A DNA stretch of 44,105 nucleotides, taken from the NCBI GenBank assembly GCA_031269465.1, contig JAISZB010000098.1:1-44105 (forward strand), written 5' to 3'. This stretch comes from Clostridiales bacterium. GTDB taxonomy: Bacteria > Bacillota > Clostridia > Lachnospirales > WQUN01. A program made the translations under genes and the position numbers. Below the pieces are notes generated by a model that was given only the letters and a program-made list of their open reading frames with translations, had not been told where the DNA came from and did not search any database. The stretch's first letter is position 1; each line of letters starts with the position of its first letter. This document shows positions 18,657 through 27,245 of the stretch, piece after piece.

Positions 18657-18786
18657 TATACCGATTTTCATTCAATGTTCCTTTTTTGGAGCTTGACTGT
18701 CCACTGAGCGGTGCGAAATGACTATAGCAATCGCACCTGCTGTATAATCAAGCTCTAAAGAGGCAGTTTCCTGTGAAAAAAAGCAG
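18657..18786. repeat. Palindromic repeat copy R6
   Basis: It begins TATACCGATTTTCATTCAAT at 18657. The arms are TTGGAGCTTGACTGTCCACT and TGTATAATCAAGCTC, and the centre is altered (GACTATAGCAATCG). It lies 29 nt from R5 in the same orientation. The right end is decayed to GAAAAAAAGCAGC. Confidence 0.85.
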
Positions 18787-18897
18787 CAAAAATAGGAGCT
18801 TGAATCTAAAAAATAGATATAAGCCGAAAGGCTTATTTCGAGCCTCTAGCTTTTTTGAAACCTGAATCGCCTGCTTTCGTCTACTTACGGACAAACC

Positions 18898-20601
18898 CTA
18901 AGTAATGAGAAAATAAGCATTTGAATTTTCAAGATCAACTTTAAAAAACTCGAAAAGGCAAAAGACATCCTCTGATCCTTCGATCTGGTTCGAACTTGGA
19001 GCGTAAAACCCCCTAGGCATGAGGCTGGCGGCATCCGCGGGCTCATTCAGCCAGCTTTGCAGGCTGTCGTATGAGTGCATATGAAGCAGGTATTTGCGCG
19101 AAAGCTGCTCTTCGAGGATGCGATTTACATTTTCCTGGAAAGCGTCAAGCGCGCCTTTTTTGAAAAGATGTCGCCATTCGTTTGCCAGGCTGATGAACTT
19201 GGAAAAAGATTTTGAGAAGATCATTTTTTCAGCGGGAGTTTTAGCTGTTTGAGTTCCAGCGTTCATAAACTCTATGATCTTCTTCCTTAAAGCCTTCTCA
19301 AGCTCCGGATTCTCCTGGAATAAGACGCTTGCCTCAGAGTAGACGGCCTTCGCGAAATCATTTTTTCTGGAGGACTGGCAGCCCCTAAGCAAAGTCTCTT
19401 TAAATAATCTAAGGTTCTCCTTTTCTTTGGAGATGTCTGAATCCAGCTGATCCGCCATGAAGCCCGCAAGCGCGGACGAGCACTTGTATCTGGCAATCTC
19501 CAGCATATCCTTTATGCAGGCTTCATAGAAATAATCCGAATAGTCCCAAAGATTGGAGCATTCCATCCTCTGGTGGGGAGAAGCCGCTCCGAAAACCTTC
19601 CTGGCGCGGTTCTCATGCTGCGTCTTCGCGTCAAGGAGTGCATTTCGCAGAGCTTCCATGGAGGATATTCTCTGCTCTCCGATGAGGTCTCCGTCGGCGC
19701 CGCCAAGAACCAAAGCGATAAGATCAGAATGCGGGTTCTCGTTTTCCTTTTTGCATTCATTCATATAGGAGTCGAACTGAGATGTGTAATTCAAGCTTAT
19801 GAAGCGATCCAAAAGGTCTTTGAATCCGGGCGCCATAAGCTGCGCGTCGACAGTTTTGAATCGGCCTCCGGAGAACTTGGCGTCTCCCCATGAGAGGTGC
19901 CTGAAATCACCTTTGCCAGGCATTTTAAGCCGGCCTATGACCTTTTTTAGAAAATCCTCGATTTTTTCCTCAAGCTCTTTTATATCCGCTCTATACTCTT
20001 CGGAATCATTTATCCTCTTTGACGCCAGTTCAAAGAAAAGGTTGAAGGGGGCAAGCGTGCAGTGCGCGGCCCTTACAAAGAAAAGTCCGCTAGCTGCGCG
20101 AAGAGTCCTTGATATTCGGTTTGCGAGCATGCTCTGGCAGACGTTTAAAATGTCTCCTTCGGTGGGCGCAGCTCCTGTGTGGAGCGTATCGGAGATGAAG
20201 ATGAAGCAGATCCTCTCCCTGGCGCACGAGCGCATAATCTTGAAAAACTCGGAAGAGAAGTCAGTAGAAAGCGGCGGGCCTACATAGACGATGTCCAAGG
20301 TCAGGCCTGAGTCGTTTTTTCTGATTGCTCTATAGAACTCCACAAGCTGCTCTAATTTCGCAGCGGAATTTACAAGGCATATCGCTGAGTGGATTACGAC
20401 GGCGCCAAGCGCCGTCGTAATTTCGCTCATTAAAGCGATCCTAAAATCCATCACTTTCTTGCATAGCTCTTTGTCGCTTAAATCCAGAGGATCAGGCGGC
20501 TTCGGGAAATCCAAAGGGTTGAGGCTTTTTGCGAGCTTAGTCAAGATGCGGCATCCCTGTTCATTTTCATAGAGCATTGTAACCTGATAATAATTCGCCA
20601 T
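18898..20601 (-). CDS. Unknown 567-aa partner of the tubulin-like protein
   Basis: A soluble protein of about 567 aa that I do not recognise. The N-terminal 170 residues alternate strands and helices (ALGAVVIHSAICLV, LTLDIVYVGPPL, ERICFIFISDTLHTG), like a Rossmann or degenerate VWA fold without a MIDAS motif. The rest is helical and charged (IKELEEKIEDFLKKVIGRLK). ATG 20601 gives MANYYQVTML but has a poor ribosome site. A strong AAGGAGG lies about 45-50 nt upstream, placed just before an in-frame CTG at 20643, so a non-ATG start adding 14 residues is possible. The gene follows the tubulin-like gene at once, which suggests a direct partner. It is intact. Confidence 0.7.
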   Translation of the reverse strand: MANYYQVTMLYENEQGCRILTKLAKSLNPLDFPKPPDPLDLSDKELCKKVMDFRIALMSEITTALGAVVIHSAICLVNSAAKLEQLVEFYRAIRKNDSGLTLDIVYVGPPLSTDFSSEFFKIMRSCARERICFIFISDTLHTGAAPTEGDILNVCQSMLANRISRTLRAASGLFFVRAAHCTLAPFNLFFELASKRINDSEEYRADIKELEEKIEDFLKKVIGRLKMPGKGDFRHLSWGDAKFSGGRFKTVDAQLMAPGFKDLLDRFISLNYTSQFDSYMNECKKENENPHSDLIALVLGGADGDLIGEQRISSMEALRNALLDAKTQHENRARKVFGAASPHQRMECSNLWDYSDYFYEACIKDMLEIARYKCSSALAGFMADQLDSDISKEKENLRLFKETLLRGCQSSRKNDFAKAVYSEASVLFQENPELEKALRKKIIEFMNAGTQTAKTPAEKMIFSKSFSKFISLANEWRHLFKKGALDAFQENVNRILEEQLSRKYLLHMHSYDSLQSWLNEPADAASLMPRGFYAPSSNQIEGSEDVFCLFEFFKVDLENSNAYFLIT

Positions 20602-20668
20602 TTTAAATGGCCTGCGTAGATACGCTGTCCGGCACCTTCGCAGGGCTGCCTCCTTTTTGCATTCGCTC

Positions 20669-23600
20669 CTATTCGATTTCTTCGATAAAAGCCGACATCT
20701 TGTCAAGCACAAGCCGCTGAGTGTCTTTGACTTTATTATCGGAGTACGCCATCTTCTTCTCTTTGAGTATCTGAGCTTTGAAGGCTGCGTAGGTCGTCTT
20801 CGCCTCCTGGGAGAAATCGCCTTCGTCTATGGCTTTTATATACTGCGCGTCGGATTTTTCCAGGATTTTCTCGCAGTCGCTCTTCGCAATAAGCGATTCA
20901 TAGAGTTTGTAAGTAGGATACTTGTCCACGCCTCCGCCTCTTGCAAGCACTTCACTATCTCCGAAAACATCCTTGATTCTGAACTGGAATCCGCTTATGT
21001 CAAAGGCCCCGACCTTGAACGCCCTGACTATCTGCTCGGATACCTGCTCGGAGCTATTGTACTTCACAAGAATCTCGTCGATAAGGCTTATCTTTTTTGA
21101 CGCGGCGTCGTAGATTTTTTCAGTATGGCCTGTATCAAGCTGAATGTTGAAGGATCTTCCGAACAAGACCAAAACTTCTTTTCTCGGATAATCCCATTCT
21201 GGATAGATTGCGGCTCTGAAGGCGTTTGAAACCATCTCGAAGTGGATGCCGAACTCATCCCGTATATCAAGGGGGATTGGCTCAGAGCCGTCTATGCATG
21301 ATTTTAGCAGGTTCAGCTTCTTCCGGTATTTATCCAGCTCTTCCTGATCGGTTGAGAGGGACAATTCTCCGGAAAAAAGGGATTCGTCTATTTTTTCAAA
21401 TGAAGTGTTTATCCTTATATAAATGCAAGTCTGATCATCGTTGCGGCGAAGTATCTTCTTTTCGAAGAGCCTGTCCACGATTACGCGCTTTCTTGCCTCT
21501 TCCGCCCTGTCATTCGTGAGAAGCTTTCCAAGCGGCCTCTCATCGCTTGGAATTATGGATGGCAGGTACCTCCAGTCCCAGAGATCATCGGGAATGCCCT
21601 TTCTCTTTGAAATCTCCGTCGCGCTTACAAGGTGCAAAGAGGCGCTTATTGTTGGGGAGGAAAGCGCGCTTATATATTCCTGTTCTGCAGAAGCAAGCTG
21701 GGAAGCTGAATAAAGCGGTATTCCGCAGGCAATGGTCATAAAGACCAGCGTGTCTCTGCTTATTGAAGGATAGGCCTCCCGGTTGTTCTTGCCTTTGCTG
21801 TAATCTGTCCAAGCCTTATGTATCGCGGGGTCACCCAGCGGGAGCGTTCCGTAATACATTGTGGAGCCTGGGAAAATCGGCTTGTTGTATAGCGGGGAAG
21901 AGCTTTTGTCCAGAATCTCGAACTGCTTGACCAGGTAATCATTCAGAGTCATTGACTGCCTTGCGGCGAGCTCCGTCATGTAGTCTACGAGGGTTCTGTT
22001 TGTGAGGTAGTCGAAATGCTCCGTTACAAACTTGGCTAAGAATTTATTGGCGTCTACATTTCTTACGGTGGTGTTTCTGAGGTCTTGAATCTGCTGCGAC
22101 TTGATGTCATTTTCAACAATCTCATAGAGATCGCCGAGAAAATCCTTTATTAGCTTAGTCTTTTCATCATCGCCAATGTTGTGCTTATTGAGGGATGAAT
22201 TTACGAAGCTCACAATTTCAGGCAGAGTCAGAACATCCCACGAATAGATGGTTGCGTCTGGATGCTTTTCTACGCTTACGTCGCCCTGATAGGATTTCAT
22301 GTTATTCTCGAATATCTTGTTAAAGGCCTTAAGCACGTCGAAGGTGGCCCTGTACGATGCATGGACTCTCGTTTCTAACTTCCTGATTATAAGATCATAT
22401 ATTCTATTCCTGGATTCGCACTCGAGCTGCTTTATGGAGTTTGAGTAGAAATTGTCCATAGCTTCCCCGTAGCTTCTGGCGGCGCCGCCCTTGAAGGGAA
22501 GCCAAGCTCTTTTGCCTTCCCTGTAAGTGTTGTCCATTTTATCCTGAAGAAAAACGGAAGTTTTCTTAAGATCGCCAAGCTCTCTGATTATGGTCCGCTT
22601 ATAGTTTTCAAACTGGGCTATCAGGCCTTGGTCGCCGTTTTGTATAAAAGCCTCAAGATAATACGGGCCTTTTTCCGGATTCAAGAAGAGGCTCTTGAAA
22701 TCCAGCTCCAGCCTGCCGATAGCGTCGTTTGCTATCTTAGCCTCTATTTCCCCGATGCTCTCTGCAATATTTTGCATGTGCAAAGTGAATCTGCGTTCAA
22801 AGCTGCTTCCGATGAAGAGCGTGTTCCAGTCCTCTCTCGCTGCGGCGGGCTTTCTTCCGCATGACGCTTGTATCGAGGCATCGAGCGTGTTTTGAAGGAT
22901 TGCGGGGGTCAGCTGTATGTCGTCTCGCTCTGCATACCTTGGAAGATCCGCAGCTATCTGCTCAGTAAAGGCACGATCGTAAAGCTCTCTGAATTTGCTG
23001 AACAGTATGCAGGCCAGGTATGTGTTTATGGCGGCTATCGGCAGCTTCAGTATGGCTGACCCGCAGGCGGTGTAGTTGTAAGACACCGGCCAGGCGCAGT
23101 TGGATCTGGAGGTGCGCAGATCGTTTAAAGCCGTTTGAGTCATAAGCTTTCTGTTGTTTGCAAATGATAAGACGAAGGAGGCGCCGGTTTTATCGTCCGT
23201 TTTGTATGCGGTCCAGGCGCATATGGTTTCAGCCACTATGGTAAGCGCCTGCCTCAGAGTGTCTGCAATGGCGAGATTATCTGCGTTTATGGCCGTTATC
23301 GGCCAGACATAGTCAAAGGGGGCGCAGTCAACGCTGACTGTGAATCCTGCGGCGTATTGCTGGCTGTATGCGTCGCCCCTGCTTGAAATATTCATCCAGT
23401 AGTCGATTTCCTTAAGAGCTGCGAAAGCATTTGGAGCCAAGTACTTTTTAGTATTGGCCGGAAGCTGCTGAGAGCTGTTGATGTCTGGCATTATTATAAA
23501 GGCGTGAATGCTGTGGGCGCCCATGTAGGCGGCTCCAACAAGTTCCTTCGCGACGCCCCTGAAGATATATCCTACGTCCAGGAGCGTTCCGCTTCCGGTT

Positions 23601-24157
23601 CCGCCACCGATTCCCGCAAGAATGAACACCTCTACATGGCTCTTGTCGTCTCCCTTGCGGATGCGGGTGAATTCCTGGCTGAACTTGGCCTTGATCTTTC
23701 CCGCCGAATTGAACAAAAGCGTCCGGCCCGCGGCGCGAAGCCCTCCAGCGCCGTGCATGGCGTCGTCGTGGGAGACGGCTGGATTAAGCCACGCTCGGAT
23801 GTATTCAGGCATGAGATTCTTTGCGGCCGGGGCGAAAAACGCGGCCCCGTCCTCGTGAGTTATGGGGATTTTTTCATCTTTCGTGAGACTCAGGTAGTCC
23901 TTTTTCTCGCTGTCATTCCATGAAGGCTCGCTGATATCGGAGTCTATCCCGATGAAGGAGAAGTTGTCGGAAATATTTTTGTATCTCTGGTGAATTATCC
24001 TTTTGAGCCTGCGAAGCGCATTTCCACCCGTGCCGCCGAGTCCTATGAATATAGCTCTGGAAGCAGGCTCATATAGCTGGGCTTCCCCTATTAATCCATT
24101 TCCGGTGAATAAGTCAAGGTCTTGCATGGCGTCGATTATTTGGCTGACATCCGGCAT
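20669..24157 (-). CDS. Tubulin/FtsZ-like protein (Tubulin_2 type)
   Basis: A 1162-aa protein. It has an N-terminal nucleotide-binding motif GLGGTGG (39-45), a strand FIGIDSD (68-74) and the tubulin G-box GGGTGSG (184-190, within FILAGIGGGTGSGTL). This is the Tubulin_2 (PF13809-type) GTPase domain, distantly related to FtsZ and tubulin. About 700 residues of helical, unassigned sequence follow. Related GTPases assemble into filaments on binding GTP. Whether this one polymerises is not known. The start ATG at 24157 has AAGGAGTGA about 6 nt upstream. There is no signal peptide or membrane segment. It is the largest gene of the operon and its likely core. There are no frameshifts. Confidence 0.85.
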   Translation of the reverse strand: MPDVSQIIDAMQDLDLFTGNGLIGEAQLYEPASRAIFIGLGGTGGNALRRLKRIIHQRYKNISDNFSFIGIDSDISEPSWNDSEKKDYLSLTKDEKIPITHEDGAAFFAPAAKNLMPEYIRAWLNPAVSHDDAMHGAGGLRAAGRTLLFNSAGKIKAKFSQEFTRIRKGDDKSHVEVFILAGIGGGTGSGTLLDVGYIFRGVAKELVGAAYMGAHSIHAFIIMPDINSSQQLPANTKKYLAPNAFAALKEIDYWMNISSRGDAYSQQYAAGFTVSVDCAPFDYVWPITAINADNLAIADTLRQALTIVAETICAWTAYKTDDKTGASFVLSFANNRKLMTQTALNDLRTSRSNCAWPVSYNYTACGSAILKLPIAAINTYLACILFSKFRELYDRAFTEQIAADLPRYAERDDIQLTPAILQNTLDASIQASCGRKPAAAREDWNTLFIGSSFERRFTLHMQNIAESIGEIEAKIANDAIGRLELDFKSLFLNPEKGPYYLEAFIQNGDQGLIAQFENYKRTIIRELGDLKKTSVFLQDKMDNTYREGKRAWLPFKGGAARSYGEAMDNFYSNSIKQLECESRNRIYDLIIRKLETRVHASYRATFDVLKAFNKIFENNMKSYQGDVSVEKHPDATIYSWDVLTLPEIVSFVNSSLNKHNIGDDEKTKLIKDFLGDLYEIVENDIKSQQIQDLRNTTVRNVDANKFLAKFVTEHFDYLTNRTLVDYMTELAARQSMTLNDYLVKQFEILDKSSSPLYNKPIFPGSTMYYGTLPLGDPAIHKAWTDYSKGKNNREAYPSISRDTLVFMTIACGIPLYSASQLASAEQEYISALSSPTISASLHLVSATEISKRKGIPDDLWDWRYLPSIIPSDERPLGKLLTNDRAEEARKRVIVDRLFEKKILRRNDDQTCIYIRINTSFEKIDESLFSGELSLSTDQEELDKYRKKLNLLKSCIDGSEPIPLDIRDEFGIHFEMVSNAFRAAIYPEWDYPRKEVLVLFGRSFNIQLDTGHTEKIYDAASKKISLIDEILVKYNSSEQVSEQIVRAFKVGAFDISGFQFRIKDVFGDSEVLARGGGVDKYPTYKLYESLIAKSDCEKILEKSDAQYIKAIDEGDFSQEAKTTYAAFKAQILKEKKMAYSDNKVKDTQRLVLDKMSAFIEEIE

Positions 24158-24230
24158 TTTTTCACTCCTTGCTATAAAACTTCATAAGTCTGGGATGAGT
24201 ATGAAAAAAATGGCTTGACAGAGCTTATCA

Positions 24231-24380
24231 TACCGATTTGCAGTCTCTCATATACAGGCATGCATTAAAAAACGCCGAATTGGAGGATGACTATCCACTT
24301 TCAAGGTGCGAAATGGGGATATCAATCGCACTTGCCTTACGGTCAGCTCCAAAACCTGAACTTTCATCTGCGCATCAGTA
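24231..24380. repeat. Palindromic repeat copy R7
   Basis: It begins TACCGATTTGCAG and ends TGCGCATCAGTA. The core has TTGGAGGATGACTATCCAC, then GGTGCGAAATGGGGATATC, then AGCTCCAAAACC. It is a divergent copy, just upstream of the tubulin-like gene. Confidence 0.65.
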
Positions 24381-24631
24381 AAGTAAACAAGGCGAATGCC
24401 AAATAAAAGGTTCTTAGAAGAAGCGGCTTAGAATGGCATTTTAGCCTTAATATGGATAAGCTCTGAATGAAGCATCTGAAGCTGTCTTTGAATGAGTCCT
24501 TGCGGTTTGCGCTTAAGCCCAGCGCAGACAGTCTTAAATGCGCTACAGTACTATTTGGCTATAATTAAGCATACAGGCTAAAAGCATGTCACGCAATTAA
24601 GAGCGACAGCACTAGGCTGCCCCGGGGCTTA

Positions 24632-24745
24632 TTATGCTGACGCGCAGCCGCATGCGCCAATTTGATTAGCCACTTTCAAGGTGGGATTGATAGCGGCATT
24701 TCGCGCTCATAGCATAATCCGGCTTCAAAACCGGAGCCTTTGAGA
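24632..24745. repeat. Palindromic repeat copy R8, degenerate
   Basis: TATGCTGACGCGCAGCCGC at 24634 resembles a decayed left end, followed by TTAGCCACTTTCAAGGTGGG, GCGGCATTTCGCGCTC and TAATCCGGCTTC. It immediately precedes R9. Confidence 0.5.
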
Positions 24746-24750
24746 GCAAT

Positions 24751-24871
24751 TATACCGCTTTTCATCAAATGTTCCTTTTTTGCAGCTTGACTGTCCATTG
24801 AGTGGCGCGACTGATATCGGCATTGCACTCGCTGTATAATCAACAAAAAAAGGCAGTTTAGTACGAAATTA
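24751..24871. repeat. Palindromic repeat copy R9
   Basis: It begins TATACCGCTTTTCATCAAAT at 24751, with CAGCTTGACTGTCCATTGAG, CTGATATCGGCATTGCACTC and GTATAATCAACAAAAAAAGG. It lies in the 842-nt gap between the VWA and tubulin-like genes, which holds three copies (R7-R9). The 250 bases between R7 and R8 show no gene. Confidence 0.85.
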
Positions 24872-24999
24872 CATTTTATGGACATTTGTCCATGCCTCAA
24901 ATACGCAAATGGCTTAATATTTTCACCCTTGGCGGTGAAGCGCAGCATCATAGGGGTTTATATGAAAAGCAGTATAGGTATATCAGGGACGGAAAGATT

Positions 25000-26922
25000 T
25001 CAGTTAAGCGTCAGCCTGACCTCGGAATTGCCGGTGTCTTTAAGAGCGATGTTCACATCCCCCGCAGCCATGGCAGTGCTGAGAAAGGGCTTTCCCTTGT
25101 ATGATTCCGGAGCTGAAATGGAAGCTGCGGATTTGGGGGACAAAAAAACTATCCCGTCCTTCACCCCGATGAGTTTCACCTTTTCCATCAACTTGCTGGC
25201 GGAGGGGTCAGTGAAGCTGTATTCTACTACATCAAGAAGAGTTGCAGATTTCAAGGTGCTATTGAGGAAAAAGTCATTATAGCGGGTTTCATTGCTATGG
25301 CCGCTGTCGGTGAGAACCAGTATGAGCCTTGCGGTAATGGGGGATGTAGGCGATATTCCGCTTCTTTTAAGCGCAAGGAGCAGGACTGTGATGGCGGCGG
25401 CGGCCGCAGCGATTGCAAGCGCCCTGGGAAGCATCGGCTTTTCGGCATCTTCAGGCGAAAGTTCTGGAGGCGGCGCAGTTTCAGGGCTTGCGGAAGGCTG
25501 GGATGTTTCACCCTGAAGGTTTCCTTCCTGGAGCCTGCCATTGGAGCTTGATGCGCCTCCTGAAGCCTCAGAGCCTGCAGGCGGGCTATCCGAATCGAAG
25601 GTGAATACATCGGAGATCCGCGTAAATTCCTTGTGGTTGAGGGTTGCTTGGATTTCATATATCCGGCCCTTTTCGACCTCTAGATCCGCTATGTACTGAG
25701 ATCCGTCAAAATAGCCGCTTATGATGGAGGCGTCGCTGGCGCCCACTTTGAAGGTTGCGCTTCTAACGTTTTTATAGATGTCCATGTCGCTTGCGGGAAC
25801 GGAATCCCTTGTAAGCCACGCTTTCATGCGAGCTTTGCCGCTTTCAAGCATTTCTGCGGACATGTTGAGCTTAAGGGCGTAGTCGTAGATGAAGCGTATT
25901 TCTACCTCGGCGTCTTTGCCTCCGACGAGCTTTAGCACCCAGTCGCCCTTTTCGGGGCTTATTAGCCTTACAACCGTATATGTGTCCATGGATACAATGT
26001 TTGCTTTCTCTTCATTTAAAATGGAGGGGTTTTTGCCCGTTTCCTTGAGAGCGACTATTTCCCCGCCGGGACTTTGCACGGCCACCTGCTGCAGGGCGCT
26101 TGAAAGGATGTTTATGTTGGCTCTTTGCACATATGAGTCAGAAACCGGGATGATGAATGGATCTTCCACGCCGTCTCCGGTGAAGGAGTCTTTTATGGTG
26201 TTCTCCTCGTCATGATCCTCGCTTTGATCCGGGTTTATGTAGTTGGAATATATATCAAGGACGCAGTCGTTCAGCTCGGAAGCTGAATCTATGTCAAAGG
26301 ACTTGGCCTTCGTCGTGCCGGAAATCTCCTCCAGGTTGGCTGCGGCGTTGGCTATTTCCGAAAGGCTGCTTCCTGTGGCTTCGCTATCGAAAAGCCCTAT
26401 CGTATATATCTTGATGCCAAGCCTCGAGGCTTCCTCGAGCGCCTTCTCCCTTTCAGCCTCCATAGAGGCCCTGTCTCTTGAAGGCTTGTCGTCTCCGTCA
26501 GTCAGTAGGACGATTACTTTGCTGTTGGCGCTTGAAGAATCTTTTAGAAGCTGAATGGCGCCCGCCATGGCGCGGGGCGTGTCCGTATTGTCTCCGTCCC
26601 TGCGGTACTCGCTGTTAAGGGTCTGGATTATATTGTTGATGTTGCTTTGGGAGGATATGGATTCCAGAGGCATAATACTTCTGAGTCCTCCGTCGAACAT
26701 GACGAAGCCGAAACGGGATTCGCTGTTTTCCAGTTGATTCAGCAGAAGCGTAGCAGCTTCAAGAGACAGCCTGTTTCTGTCTGAAGATTCCATTGATCCG
26801 CTGCAATCCAGCGCCACTATCATGTCCACGGGGCTTTTTTCAGTCGCGGCGAAGGCTGTTTCCGCTACAGCCAGGAGCGCGGCGCATGCTGCGATGACCC
26901 CAAATAATCTGAAAGCTTTCAT
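25000..26922 (-). CDS. Membrane-anchored extracellular VWA-domain protein
   Basis: A 640-aa protein with a signal peptide (residues 1-25, ending AFA). A VWA domain has a complete MIDAS: D39-x-S41-x-S43 in ALDCSGSMES, a Thr around 113-115, and Asp in TDGDD (141-145). Middle beta-rich domains (about 250-440) are followed by a Ser/Gly/Pro linker (445-495), one transmembrane helix (499-518, Ala/Leu-rich) and a C-terminal cytoplasmic domain of about 120 residues. The topology puts the metal-dependent binding domain outside and a short signalling domain inside. The start ATG at 26922 has GTGAGGCGA upstream. It is the first gene of the operon and could sense or bind a surface partner and pass the signal to the tubulin/GTPase components. 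Confidence 0.85.
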   Translation of the reverse strand: MKAFRLFGVIAACAALLAVAETAFAATEKSPVDMIVALDCSGSMESSDRNRLSLEAATLLLNQLENSESRFGFVMFDGGLRSIMPLESISSQSNINNIIQTLNSEYRRDGDNTDTPRAMAGAIQLLKDSSSANSKVIVLLTDGDDKPSRDRASMEAEREKALEEASRLGIKIYTIGLFDSEATGSSLSEIANAAANLEEISGTTKAKSFDIDSASELNDCVLDIYSNYINPDQSEDHDEENTIKDSFTGDGVEDPFIIPVSDSYVQRANINILSSALQQVAVQSPGGEIVALKETGKNPSILNEEKANIVSMDTYTVVRLISPEKGDWVLKLVGGKDAEVEIRFIYDYALKLNMSAEMLESGKARMKAWLTRDSVPASDMDIYKNVRSATFKVGASDASIISGYFDGSQYIADLEVEKGRIYEIQATLNHKEFTRISDVFTFDSDSPPAGSEASGGASSSNGRLQEGNLQGETSQPSASPETAPPPELSPEDAEKPMLPRALAIAAAAAAITVLLLALKRSGISPTSPITARLILVLTDSGHSNETRYNDFFLNSTLKSATLLDVVEYSFTDPSASKLMEKVKLIGVKDGIVFLSPKSAASISAPESYKGKPFLSTAMAAGDVNIALKDTGNSEVRLTLN

Positions 26923-27116
26923 AAGTTCGCCTCACTTTAAGTAAAATAAGGGATTGACTCTTGAAACTTGGAATTTGATTTTCTCCTTGGCAAAATGGTT
27001 CATTAACCTTTTTATTTCATTATTTCACCTAGACGCACCAATAGGGCGTTTGGTTTAGTGTCGGCGCATAGCCGTTTCTCTCGTTTTTTCGGCTGAAGGC
27101 GCTTTAGGACGCTAGT

Positions 27117-27245
27117 TCTACTGATTTTCAAAGGAAGCTGCCTTTTTTAGCTTGATTATACACTGAGTGCAAAATGCCGATATCGGCATTTCGCACCACT
27201 CAATGGAGATTAAAGTTCCAAAAAAGCAGCATCTGAAAAGCTAAA
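27117..27245. repeat. Palindromic repeat copy R10, reverse orientation
   Basis: It begins TCTACTGATTTTCAAAGGAA. The core reads AGCTTGATTATACACTGAGT, then AATGCCGATATCGGCATT, then CACCACTCAATGGAG, and ends AGCATCTGAAAAGC. The orientation is opposite to R5. It lies about 200 nt upstream of the VWA gene. Confidence 0.85.

Noticed and set aside
8564..18786. CRISPR array suggested by recurring repeats
   Set aside because: The repeats are long, internally palindromic, irregularly spaced and in both orientations, with no uniform spacers and no cas genes.
26930..27110. Promoter of the VWA operon
   Set aside because: Candidate boxes such as TTGCCA and TTGGTG lack a properly spaced -10, so no call is made.
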